A stretch of DNA of 64,000 nucleotides from Microbacterium kyungheense (GTDB lineage: Bacteria; Actinomycetota; Actinomycetes; Actinomycetales; Microbacteriaceae), in the NCBI RefSeq assembly GCF_006783905.1, contig NZ_VFPE01000008.1, positions 1-64,000 on the forward strand. The letters are read 5' to 3'. The translations under genes were made by a program, and so were the position numbers. Below the pieces are notes generated by a model, which was not told the origin of the DNA, made no database searches, and saw nothing but the letters and a program-made list of their open reading frames with translations. Each line of letters begins with the position of its first letter. Positions within the stretch are counted from its first letter, which is position 1. Below are positions 15,502 through 23,192 of the stretch, in pieces.

Positions 15502-17351
15502 AGGTCCCCCAGATGATCCTCGCCGAGCTGCGGCGACTCGGTTCGACGCGCATGTCGCTGATCGCGCTCATCGCGCTGATGGCGGTGCCGATCCTCTACG
15601 GCGGGCTCTACCTGTGGGCCAACCGCGACCCGTACGGGCAGCTCGACCAGGTGCCGGTGGCCCTCGTCGTCGCCGACACCGGCGCGCAGCTGAACGGCAC
15701 CGACCGCAACCTCGGCGACGAGGTCGCCCAGGAGCTCATCGAGGACGGCTCGTTCGACTGGCATCTCACCACCGACGCCGGGATGACCGCCGGCCTGGAC
15801 GACGGCACCTACGACTTCGGCGTCGAGCTGCCCGCCGACTTCACGGCCTCCATCGCGTCGATCACGTCGGGCGATCCGCATCCGGCCGACATCGTGCTGC
15901 ACACGAGCGATGCCAACAACTACCTCGCCTCGACGATCGGCACGCAGGCGGTCGAGAAGATCAAGACCACCGTGACCGAGAAGGTCGTGGCCGAAGCCGG
16001 TCTCACGATGCTCGATGCGCTCGACACCATCCGCGTGCAGCTGACGGACGCCGCCTCAGGCGCGGGGCAGCTCGTCGACGGCCTGGCGCAGGCGGGCGAC
16101 GGCGCGGACCAGCTGACCGACGGTGCGACGCAGCTCACGGACGGCGCGACACAGCTCGCGGCCGGCACCGCGCAGCTGCGCGACGGCGCGGCACAGCTGT
16201 CGGCGGGAGCGGCGCAGGTCGCGGACGGCACCGCACAGCTCGACGGCATCGCCGATCGCGTCGGCGCGGCGTCCTCGACGGCGATCGCCGCACTCCCGCA
16301 GGCACGCTCCGACATCGCGGCGAAGCTCGCGGAGGCGGGGCTCGACCAGGCGCAGATCGACGAGGTGCTGGCGACGCTCGACCCCGTGGGCGCCCGGCTC
16401 ACGGCCGTGGACGAGCGCGTCCAGGGCGCCGTCGCGCAGATCGACCGGCTCAACGACGGCGCACAGCAGGTGTCCGGCGGCGCCGCGACTCTCGCCGACG
16501 GTGCCGCGACGGCCGCCGACGGCGCAGCCCAGCTGCAGGACGGCGCCGGCCGGCTGCGGGATGGGGCGACGGCACTGGGCGGCGGGCTGACCCAGCTCGA
16601 GGACGGCGCGACGCAGCTGCGCGACGGCCTCAGCGCCGGCGCGGCGCAGCTGCCGTCGTACGACGCCGACACCCGCGCGAAGCAGGCCGACACGCTCGCC
16701 ACGCCCGTCGACGTCGAGCGCTCGTCGCTCACCGAGGCCCAGAACTACGGTGCGGGCCTGGCACCGTTCTTCGCCGCGCTGGCTGGGTGGATCGGCATCT
16801 ACGCCCTGTTCCTCATCGTCAAGCCGGTGTCCAAGCGCGCGGTCACGGCGCTGCACTCGCCGATCCGCATCACGCTCGCGGGCTGGGCGACGCCGGCGCT
16901 CCTCGGCGGCGTGCAGATGCTCGGCCTGTTCGGCGTGCTCTCACTCGCGCTCGGGTTCTCGTTCGCGCATCCGCTGGCGACCCTCGGCATCCTGCTGCTG
17001 GCCTCGGCCACGTACGCCGCGATCGTGCTGGCGCTGAACGTCTGGCTGGGATCGGTCGGCCAGTTCCTCGGACTCGTCCTCATGGTGCTGCAGCTCGTCA
17101 CGGCGGGCGGCACGTTCCCGTGGCAGACACTGCCCGCGCCGCTGGCCGCGCTGCACCACGTGCTGCCGATGGGGTACGTCGTCGACGCGATGCGCCAGGT
17201 CATGTACGGCGGCAGCGCGGACCGCGTGTGGCTCGACCTGACCGTGCTGGTGGCCTGGCTCGTCGGGGCAGGCGTGATCGCGGCCATCGGGGTGACCCGC
17301 ATGACCCACTTCCGCACGCTGCGCGACCTGCAGCCGAGCGTGATCGGCTGA
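15498..17351 (+). CDS. YhgE/Pip-family membrane protein (ABC-2-type permease-like)
   Basis: 617 residues. One N-terminal membrane span (about 18-42), a long extracytoplasmic region with YhgE/Pip features (VALVVADTGAQLNGT), then a coiled-coil-like repeat of about 10-residue units of the form DGAxQLxDGAxQL (about residues 190-400). Five C-terminal spans follow, in an ABC-2 permease-like block with GGTFPWQTLPAPLAALHHVLPMGYVVD. Family members include phage-infection protein Pip and ESX-like exporter partners. The start overlaps the upstream stop (ATGA). With its TetR and ABC-like neighbours it probably forms an inducible export or envelope system; its cargo is unknown. Confidence 0.9.
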   Translation: MKVPQMILAELRRLGSTRMSLIALIALMAVPILYGGLYLWANRDPYGQLDQVPVALVVADTGAQLNGTDRNLGDEVAQELIEDGSFDWHLTTDAGMTAGLDDGTYDFGVELPADFTASIASITSGDPHPADIVLHTSDANNYLASTIGTQAVEKIKTTVTEKVVAEAGLTMLDALDTIRVQLTDAASGAGQLVDGLAQAGDGADQLTDGATQLTDGATQLAAGTAQLRDGAAQLSAGAAQVADGTAQLDGIADRVGAASSTAIAALPQARSDIAAKLAEAGLDQAQIDEVLATLDPVGARLTAVDERVQGAVAQIDRLNDGAQQVSGGAATLADGAATAADGAAQLQDGAGRLRDGATALGGGLTQLEDGATQLRDGLSAGAAQLPSYDADTRAKQADTLATPVDVERSSLTEAQNYGAGLAPFFAALAGWIGIYALFLIVKPVSKRAVTALHSPIRITLAGWATPALLGGVQMLGLFGVLSLALGFSFAHPLATLGILLLASATYAAIVLALNVWLGSVGQFLGLVLMVLQLVTAGGTFPWQTLPAPLAALHHVLPMGYVVDAMRQVMYGGSADRVWLDLTVLVAWLVGAGVIAAIGVTRMTHFRTLRDLQPSVIG

Positions 17352-17365
17352 CACGCCGGGGATCG

Positions 17366-17388
17366 GGATGCCGCGGCCCGCGGCATCC
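17366..17388 (+). terminator. Hairpin terminator after the YhgE gene
   Basis: Perfect 10-bp arms GGATGCCGCG (17366-17375) and CGCGGCATCC (17379-17388) with a 3-base loop lie 15 bp after the stop. Confidence 0.7.
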
Positions 17389-17400
17389 ACCCATTTCCGT

Positions 17401-17458
17401 TGACTTGGCGTATATGTACGCGACACACCGGTGTGTCGCGTACATATACGCCAAGTCA
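17401..17458. promoter_or_regulatory. Perfect 58-bp palindrome, possible operator or cruciform
   Basis: Bases 17401-17429 and 17430-17458 are exact reverse complements with no spacer; CCG and CGG extend the arms further past a one-base bulge. The centre reads GACACACCGGTGTGTC, sharing ACACC-N-GTGT with the tetR operator arms at 14064-14094. It lies between the YhgE terminator and the acylase promoter, so it could be a second TetR target or a strong second terminator. Confidence 0.7.
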
Positions 17459-17624
17459 CGGTGGAGAGAGGCCGGTCGCGTACCGAAAAGCGAGCGCGAT
17501 TCGGCTCGGGACACCGGTCGGGGTTACGATGCGAAACAGTGCCGGTGCGACCCGAACGCATGTGGCACCCCGTCTCGCGGCGCCTGGCACCGCGTGCCCC
17601 CCACCCCAGCCCGGAAAGCTCTCA

Positions 17625-20243
17625 ATGTCGAAGCCCCCCGCCTCGCCCTATGCCACCGACGACACCGTGCAGCGCCGCTCGGTCGGACGCGCGATCGGCA
17701 TCACGCTGTTCACGATCGTCGCGATCGTCGTGGTCATCGCGCTCGTCGCCATCGGATTCGTCACGTACACCGTGCAGCGGTCGTTCCCGCAGCTGAGCGG
17801 CGAGGTGACCGTCACGGGGCTCGACGACGAGGTGACCGTGCAGCGCGATGCCCTCGGCATCCCGACCATCACGGCCGACTCGTCGCACGACCTCTTCTTC
17901 GCACAGGGGTACGTGCAGGCGCAGGACCGCTTCTGGGAGATGGACTTCCGCCGCCACGTCACGAGCGGCCGCCTGTCGGAGCTGTTCGGCGAGTCGCAGC
18001 TGGGCACCGACAAGTTCCTGCGCACGCTCGGCTGGCACGAGATCGCCGAGCAGGAGGTCGAGGCCCTCAACGACACCGAGCGGGCGTACTACGACGCGTA
18101 CGCCGACGGCGTCAACGCCTATCTCGCCGAGCACCAGGGCGCCGACGCCTCGTTCGAGTACGCCGTGCTCGGACTGCAGAACCCGGACTACAAGATCGAG
18201 CCGTGGACGCCCGCCGACTCGGTGGCCTGGCTGGAGGCGATGGCCTGGGACCTCCGCAGCAACATCGAGAGCGAGACCGAGCGGGCCGTGCTCGCGTCGG
18301 ACTTCACGCAGGAGCAGATCGACGAGCTCTACCCGGGGTACCCGTTCGACCGGAACCCCGTCATCGTGCCCAAGATCTCGACGGTGCCGGCGGTCGGCAC
18401 CGCGCCGGACGCCACCGCCGAGGGCGAGGGCGAGACGGATGCCGACACGTCGGCGATCGAGTGGACCCAGGTCGACAGCGTCATCGAGGCCGTCGGCGAG
18501 CTGGTCGGCGACGCCGGCGAGGGCATCGGCTCGAACTCGTGGGTCGTCTCGAGCGCGAACACCGACACGGGAAAGCCGCTGCTGGCCAACGACCCGCACC
18601 TCGGGGCATCCCTGCCGAGCGTCTGGCACCAGATCCAGCTGAAGTGCTCGGACGTCACCGACGAGTGCCCCTTCGACGTCGCCGGCTTCTCGTTCTCGGG
18701 GCTGCCGGGCGTCGTCATCGGCCACAACGAGCGGGTGGCCTGGGGCTTCACCAACCTCACGACCGACGTCACCGACCTGTACCTGGAGAAGATCCAGGGC
18801 GACTCGTACTGGTACGACGGCGCGCTCGTGCCGCTGCAGACGCACACCGAGACCTTCAAGGTCGCCGGCGGCCCGGACGTCGAGCTCGACGTCCGCTCCA
18901 CCGCGAACGGGCCCATCGTGTCGGGTCTCACCGACGACTTCACCGAGATCGCCGAGCACCCGTACGTGGGCACCGGCGGCACCGTCACCGAGCCTCCGGC
19001 CGATGCTCCCGAGGGCGAGTACGCCGTGAGCCTGCGCTGGACCGCCCTGCAGCCGGGGACGACGGCATCCGCCATCTTCGCCCTGAACACGGCCAAGGAC
19101 TTCGACGACTTCCGCGGCGCGGCGGCGCTGTTCGACGTGCCCGCGCAGAACCTCATCTACGCGGACGTCGACGGCAACATCGGGTACCAGACGCCCGGCA
19201 AGCTGCCGATCCGCGGCGCGGGCGACGGCTCGATGCCGCAGCCGGGCTGGAGCTCGGAGTACGCGTGGCAGGGCTTCATCCCGTTCGAGTCGCTGCCCGT
19301 GTCGTACAACCCCGATGAGGGATACATCGTCACCGCCAACAACGCGATCGTCGGGCAGGACTACCCGTACTTCCTCACGAACGACTGGGACTACGGCTGG
19401 CGCGCCGCGCGCATCACCGAGCTCATCGAGCGCGCGATCGCGAAGGGACCGGTCACCGCCGACGACCTCAACGCGATCCAGGCCGACAACTACTCGTACA
19501 TGGGCATGCGACTGACCGCCGCGTACGCCGACATCGAGACCGGTGACAGCCGCACCGATGCCGCGCTCGACCTGCTGCAGGAGTGGGACGCCCAGGCGAG
19601 CGCCGACTCGGCGGCCGCCGCATACGCGAGCGTGCTGTGGGACACCCTCGCGCAGAACGTGTTCGCGAAGGGCCGCGAGAACCCGGCACCGCTCACGGGC
19701 CAGGGACGCCTGTTCCTCGTGATGGACAACCTGCTGGCGGACGACTCGTCGCCGTGGTGGACCAACGACGAACTCGGGGTCGACGGCATGCGCGAGATGC
19801 TCAAGCGCTCGGCCATCGACGCCTACGAGCGGCTCGCGAAGGAGCAGGGCGACAACCAGTCGCGCTGGAACTGGGGGTCGCTGCACGCACTGCCCCTCAC
19901 CAGCGGCACCTTCGGCGAGTCGGGCATCGCGCCCATCGAGTGGTTCTTCAACCGCGGCCCGTTCCCGGTCGGCGGCGGCTCGTCGGTCGTGAACGCCACG
20001 GGCTGGGACCTCGGCTCGGGCGACTTCTCGACGATCACCGTGCCGTCCATGCGCATGATCGTGAACCTCGACGACTTCGATCACTCGCGCTGGAACCAGC
20101 TGACCGGCGAGAGCGGCCACGCGTTCCACACGAACTACACCGACCAGGTGGCGTCGTGGCAGAAGGCCGAGCTCACGCCGTGGGCGTACTCGTCGAAGGC
20201 GGTCACGGCCGCGACGACCGACACGCTGATCCTGAAGCCCTGA
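17625..20243 (+). CDS. Penicillin-acylase-family Ntn hydrolase
   Basis: 872 residues; hydrolyses amide bonds (beta-lactam side chains, acyl-homoserine lactones or similar). An N-terminal membrane anchor (about residues 24-46) is followed by the alpha-chain signature (GIPTITADSSHDLFFAQGYVQAQDRFWEMD, here given in parts: GIPTITADS, FAQGYVQAQDRFWEMD). The self-cleavage site is IG-S-NSW with Ser303 as the predicted N-terminal nucleophile; the beta chain holds LLANDPHL and GLPGVVIGHNERVAWG. ATG 17625 has GGAAAG at 17612-17617, and TACGAT at 17525-17530 is a possible -10, giving a leader of nearly 90 bases. Its true substrate cannot be read from the sequence; quorum quenching is one option. Confidence 0.93.
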   Translation: MSKPPASPYATDDTVQRRSVGRAIGITLFTIVAIVVVIALVAIGFVTYTVQRSFPQLSGEVTVTGLDDEVTVQRDALGIPTITADSSHDLFFAQGYVQAQDRFWEMDFRRHVTSGRLSELFGESQLGTDKFLRTLGWHEIAEQEVEALNDTERAYYDAYADGVNAYLAEHQGADASFEYAVLGLQNPDYKIEPWTPADSVAWLEAMAWDLRSNIESETERAVLASDFTQEQIDELYPGYPFDRNPVIVPKISTVPAVGTAPDATAEGEGETDADTSAIEWTQVDSVIEAVGELVGDAGEGIGSNSWVVSSANTDTGKPLLANDPHLGASLPSVWHQIQLKCSDVTDECPFDVAGFSFSGLPGVVIGHNERVAWGFTNLTTDVTDLYLEKIQGDSYWYDGALVPLQTHTETFKVAGGPDVELDVRSTANGPIVSGLTDDFTEIAEHPYVGTGGTVTEPPADAPEGEYAVSLRWTALQPGTTASAIFALNTAKDFDDFRGAAALFDVPAQNLIYADVDGNIGYQTPGKLPIRGAGDGSMPQPGWSSEYAWQGFIPFESLPVSYNPDEGYIVTANNAIVGQDYPYFLTNDWDYGWRAARITELIERAIAKGPVTADDLNAIQADNYSYMGMRLTAAYADIETGDSRTDAALDLLQEWDAQASADSAAAAYASVLWDTLAQNVFAKGRENPAPLTGQGRLFLVMDNLLADDSSPWWTNDELGVDGMREMLKRSAIDAYERLAKEQGDNQSRWNWGSLHALPLTSGTFGESGIAPIEWFFNRGPFPVGGGSSVVNATGWDLGSGDFSTITVPSMRMIVNLDDFDHSRWNQLTGESGHAFHTNYTDQVASWQKAELTPWAYSSKAVTAATTDTLILKP

Positions 20244-20256
20244 CGCCTGTCGCGCC

Positions 20257-20287
20257 GAAACCCCGGTCTCGTCGAGACCGGGGTTTC
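20257..20287 (+). terminator. Hairpin terminator after the acylase gene
   Basis: GAAACCCCGGTCTCG (20257-20271) and its reverse complement (20273-20287) form an almost gapless inverted repeat 14 bp after the stop. Confidence 0.8.
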
Positions 20288-20396
20288 TGCGTCAGACCGG
20301 GGGCCCCACCACGGGTTTCGGCGCGGCCCCACGGTCTCGGCGAGCAGATCCTCGGTCTCGGGATGCCGGCAGCCGGGCGAACCGGCCGGCACGGGG

Positions 20397-20867
20397 TCAC
20401 CAGTCCCAGGCGTCGAGTCCGGTCACGTCGATGCCGAGGTCGCCGGGGTCCACGGGGGCCTCGCCCCGTTCGGCGACCACGCTCGTGCTGTCCTGCGGCG
20501 ACGGGCCGTCGATCGCCACGGTCGCGGCCCACACGAGTGCGCCGGTGACCAGCGACGCGCCGACCAGCAGCGCCGCCCAGGCGCGCAGCGACCAGGGCGC
20601 GCGGTCGGCCGGCGGCGCGGCATCCACGTGACTCGCGGTGGTCTTCGCGGGCGTCGCCGATGCGGGGGCGTCGGGCCGGGCTTCGCCCGTGCCCTGCGCC
20701 GCACCGTCGACGAGCAGGCCGACGAGCACGTCGAGCTGGGCCGGGGTCAGTTCGTCGAAGGCCGCGGCGAGCTCGGGGGTGAGGCCCGGGCCGCTGTCGC
20801 GCATCGCGACGAGGTAGCGGGCGAGGGCGGCCTCGTCGGCGAGATCGACGCGGCGTCCGGCGCTCAC
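20397..20867 (-). CDS. Small single-pass membrane protein, function unknown
   Basis: 156 residues. The N-terminal 60 residues form an acidic helical domain (RYLVAMRDSGPGLTPELAAAFDELTPAQLDVLVGLL), followed by a proline/alanine linker, one membrane span (about 97-118) and a short acidic outside tail ending DAWDW. The layout resembles a small anti-sigma-like or signalling protein, but no family is recognised. Its start overlaps the stop of the 65-residue gene upstream, and both follow the VOC gene, so a VOC / 65-aa / 156-aa operon read leftward is likely. Confidence 0.72.
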   Translation of the reverse strand: MSAGRRVDLADEAALARYLVAMRDSGPGLTPELAAAFDELTPAQLDVLVGLLVDGAAQGTGEARPDAPASATPAKTTASHVDAAPPADRAPWSLRAWAALLVGASLVTGALVWAATVAIDGPSPQDSTSVVAERGEAPVDPGDLGIDVTGLDAWDW

Positions 20868-21061
20868 GACGCGCTCCGCACGATGGTGTGACCGCCGTCG
20901 GCCAGGGCGTCGGCCATGAAGGCGGCGTACCAGCGCGGCCAGTCCTCGTCGTACACGCCGCCCAGGTCGTCGCGCTCGTGCTCGCCGTGTGCGGCGGCGG
21001 TGCGGATCAGCAGTTCGCGCAGGAAGTCCTTGGTCTCGTCGACCGGCATCTGGTTCGACAT
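20864..21061 (-). CDS. Small acidic protein, function unknown (65 aa)
   Basis: A short soluble protein with a DETKDFLRELLIRTAAAHGEHERDDLGG helical start (quoted in parts: ETKDFLRELLIRTAA) and a VYDEDWPRWYAAFMADALA segment, both of which look like folded protein rather than a chance frame. It overlaps the next gene by 4 bases and starts 19 bases after the VOC stop. No family assigned. Confidence 0.68.
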   Translation of the reverse strand: MSNQMPVDETKDFLRELLIRTAAAHGEHERDDLGGVYDEDWPRWYAAFMADALADGGHTIVRSAS

Positions 21062-21080
21062 CTCATGCCCCGCTCTGCGA

Positions 21081-21524
21081 TCAGCGGCCCGGAGCCCGCG
21101 TGACGATCTGCTGCAGCACCCAGCCGTTCCCGTCGGGGTCGGCGAACGAGGCGTACGTGCCGTAGCTGTCGGTGGCGGGGTGCGGACCGGCGACGCGGTT
21201 GTCGGTGCCGGCCCAGTGGAAGATGCCGTCGGCGTCGTGCCACAGCTCGCTGACCTCGGCCCCGCCGGCGATAAGCTCGGCGCGCGCGGCGGCGATGTCG
21301 GTCGTGATGAGGTGCAGTCCCTGCGTCGATCCCGGCTCGGCGGTCGTGAGCTTGTCGCCGAAGATGATGGATGCCGCCGACCCGGGAGGCGTCACCTGCA
21401 CGACGCGAAGCCCGCGGTCGGAGCGGAAGTCGGCGTCCGGGCGGAAGCCGAGCGCCTCATAGAAGGCCTTCGAACGATCGACGTCCGAGACGGGGATGAC
21501 GACGACTTCGAGCTTCAGGTCCAT
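21081..21524 (-). CDS. VOC (glyoxalase/bleomycin-resistance) superfamily protein
   Basis: 147 residues with the two beta-alpha-beta-beta-beta units of the VOC fold: LEVVVIPVSDVDRSKAFYEALGF at the start and GTYASFADPDGNGWVLQQ at the end. Start ATG 21522-21524 follows GAGGAGA. It has a clear promoter on the minus strand: -35 TTGACA (21597-21602), 17 bp, -10 CAGAGT (21574-21579), overlapped by operator copies of the type found in front of the divergent ABATE regulator. Enzymatic role unknown; this class includes dioxygenases, isomerases and drug-binding proteins. Confidence 0.9.
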   Translation of the reverse strand: MDLKLEVVVIPVSDVDRSKAFYEALGFRPDADFRSDRGLRVVQVTPPGSAASIIFGDKLTTAEPGSTQGLHLITTDIAAARAELIAGGAEVSELWHDADGIFHWAGTDNRVAGPHPATDSYGTYASFADPDGNGWVLQQIVTRAPGR

Positions 21525-21551
21525 GATCTCTCCTCAGTGTGCGACCAGTGC

Positions 21552-21572
21552 GTCACCGGTCTGAACGGTGAC
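21552..21572. promoter_or_regulatory. Operator copy A of three, GTCACC-N9-GGTGAC
   Basis: A 21-bp imperfect palindrome lying just downstream of the VOC promoter -10, where bound protein would block elongation or initiation. Confidence 0.7.
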
Positions 21573-21590
21573 TACTCTGCACGCATTCCC

Positions 21591-21611
21591 GTCACCTGTC
21601 AAATAGGTGAC
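21591..21611. promoter_or_regulatory. Operator copy B of three, overlapping the VOC -35
   Basis: GTCACC-N9-GGTGAC; bases 21597-21602 inside it are the -35 TTGACA of the VOC gene on the minus strand, so occupancy should repress it. Confidence 0.75.
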
Positions 21612-21634
21612 GCATTTCGGCCCCCTTCCGGCGT

Positions 21635-21655
21635 GTCACCTGTCAGAATGGTGAT
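21635..21655. promoter_or_regulatory. Operator copy C of three, at the ABATE gene start
   Basis: GTCACC-N9-GGTGAT ends one base before GTG 21656 and covers CAGAAT (21644-21649), the likely -10 of the ABATE gene. This fits autoregulation. Confidence 0.7.
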
Positions 21656-22204
21656 GTGATTCACGCCTTCCCCTGCGGCACGCTCGCCCTCGACTTCGTG
21701 GGCACGCTGCGTGCGCGACGCAACGACGAGCCGACCGAGAAGCTCGCGGTGCCGACCGACCTCGATGCGTGGTTCATCGAGTCGGGGCTCGTGCCTCGGG
21801 CCGAGGCATCCGTCGCCGCCGACCTCGACGCCGCTGTGGAGGTGCGCGAGGCGATCTACGCGCTCGTGTGGGCTCGCCTGCACGGACAGGATCTTCCGGC
21901 CGACGCCGTCTCGACCCTGAACGCGGTCGCCGCGGAGCCCCCGCTGGCCGCCGCGCTGACGCCCGACGGCTGGGCGCGTTCGGGGACGCCCCGGCAGGCG
22001 CTGTCGCACCTCGCGCGCGAGGCCGTCGAGATCGTCGGCGGCGAAGAGGCCGCCCTGCTGCGCGAGTGCTCTCGCCCGGAGTGCACGCAGGTCTACCTCG
22101 ACACCTCCCGAGGGCACCGGCGCGAGTGGTGCTCGATGGCGACCTGCGGCAGCCGCATGAAGGCGAAGGCCTACCGCGAGCGCCGCAAGGCCGACGCGTC
22201 CTGA
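21656..22204 (+). CDS. ABATE-domain / CGNR zinc-finger protein (probable regulator)
   Basis: 182 residues. The N-terminal ABATE (DUF1470) domain covers about residues 1-125 (FPCGTLALDFVGTLRAR, LDAAVEVREAIYALVWARL); the C-terminal CGNR-type zinc finger has CSRPECTQVYLDTSRGHRREWC shown by C-x4-C ... C-x4-C spacing and ending CGSRMKAKAYRER, with Ser in place of Asn in the CGNR signature. Such proteins are thought to be transcription regulators. GTG 21656 is the first codon after the operator; transcription may be leaderless. Divergent from the VOC gene with three shared operator copies between, so it is the natural candidate for their repressor. Confidence 0.87.
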   Translation: MIHAFPCGTLALDFVGTLRARRNDEPTEKLAVPTDLDAWFIESGLVPRAEASVAADLDAAVEVREAIYALVWARLHGQDLPADAVSTLNAVAAEPPLAAALTPDGWARSGTPRQALSHLAREAVEIVGGEEAALLRECSRPECTQVYLDTSRGHRREWCSMATCGSRMKAKAYRERRKADAS

Positions 22205-22216
22205 CCCGGGTCTCCC

Positions 22217-22657
22217 TCAGCGCAGACGCTCGGCGAGCGCGACGGTGATCCCCTCGGGTCCGCGGACGTAGGCCATGAGCCACATGCCCTCGTACTCGCC
22301 GATGCCGCCGACGAGCCCGTAGCCCTCATCGGCCAGGCGCGCGACCTCGGCGCGCAGGTCGTCGACCTGGAACGCGATGCTGCGCAGCCCGAGCTCGTTC
22401 GCCATGGCGGCGGGCGACCCCTCGACCGGTTCGGGGCGCACGAAGCTCGACAGCTCGACGCTCGTGCCCCCGCCGGGCGGGTGCAGCATCACGATCTCGG
22501 TGCGCGAGTCCGGGATGCCGCACACCGTGTCGATGAACTCCCCCTCGACGAACGTGCGGCCCTCGACCTCGAGGCCCAGCGCGACGAAGAACGCCGTGGC
22601 CGCATCGAGGTCGCGGACCGTCACGCCGACATGGTCGAAGGTGGTGATCGGCGCCAT
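22217..22657 (-). CDS. VOC-family protein (methylmalonyl-CoA-epimerase-like class)
   Basis: 146 residues: FDHVGVTVRDLDAATAFFVALGLEVEG opens the first VOC unit (quoted in parts: FDHVGVTVRDLDAATAFF), and LGLRSIAFQVDDLRAEVARL the second. ATG 22657 is selected because AGGAGG lies at 22664-22669; the open frame upstream is not VOC-like. A VRPEPVEGS stretch (about residues 73-81) is unusual inside this domain and reads like an in-frame repeat insertion. Convergent with the ABATE gene, 12 bp apart. Confidence 0.87.
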   Translation of the reverse strand: MAPITTFDHVGVTVRDLDAATAFFVALGLEVEGRTFVEGEFIDTVCGIPDSRTEIVMLHPPGGGTSVELSSFVRPEPVEGSPAAMANELGLRSIAFQVDDLRAEVARLADEGYGLVGGIGEYEGMWLMAYVRGPEGITVALAERLR

Positions 22658-22740
22658 GGCGCGGCCTCCTGTGCTCGTCGTGCGGGGGTGCACGTCGGAG
22701 CCTACGGCTGCACCATGGCGCCCGTGGAGTCGACGGGTTC

Positions 22741-23190
22741 TCACCCGCCGAGGTCTGTCGAGTACGGCAGCATCAACCACACTCCAACGCTCGGACAGGC
22801 GTCAGGTATGAGCACGTCGTCGGGCACGTGTTCGCCCTTCCTGTAAATGTGCGCGGCCTGCATATGGATCTGGTCGCCGACCGCGAACGTTGGTTCGTCG
22901 AGTTCGAGAATGTCAGGGGTGACGACCGAGATGTTGCCATCCGCATCAAGCGTGCTCCCTAACGGCACAGCGAGAATCATGGGCGATTCGTCGTACCCGG
23001 GTAGCTCAACTCCGACGCAGCCGTCGCCGAGATCGATGACATCTGCTGGTTGAGCGATCGCCAGAATGCCTTGAGGTGCCGGATACACCGCTACCTGCAC
23101 GGCTCCGTTGTCGAGAAATTCCGGGGAGCCAGCGCAGGACGTCAAGGCACCTGCCGCAAGCAGCAGGACGAGCGCACCCCACGGCCGCAT
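22741..23190 (-). CDS. Putative lipoprotein of unknown function
   Basis: 149 residues with an n-region MRPWG, a hydrophobic run and lipobox LTSC (Cys at about residue 19), so it is probably acylated and held on the outside of the membrane. The mature part has no recognised domain. It starts only 2 bases after the protease stop and is therefore probably co-transcribed with it. Base composition is less GC-rich than the flanks, which may mean recent acquisition. Confidence 0.75.
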   Translation of the reverse strand: MRPWGALVLLLAAGALTSCAGSPEFLDNGAVQVAVYPAPQGILAIAQPADVIDLGDGCVGVELPGYDESPMILAVPLGSTLDADGNISVVTPDILELDEPTFAVGDQIHMQAAHIYRKGEHVPDDVLIPDACPSVGVWLMLPYSTDLGG

Positions 23191-23192
23191 GG

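Noticed and set aside
17622..20129. Antisense frame opposite the acylase
   Set aside because: Third-position GC makes the reverse strand open; it lacks any domain and the sense strand has all acylase motifs.
22424..22455. VRPEPVEGS stretch as proof of an inserted repeat in the VOC gene
   Set aside because: Suggestive of a REP-coded peptide, but there is no second copy or inverted arm in the window to support it.
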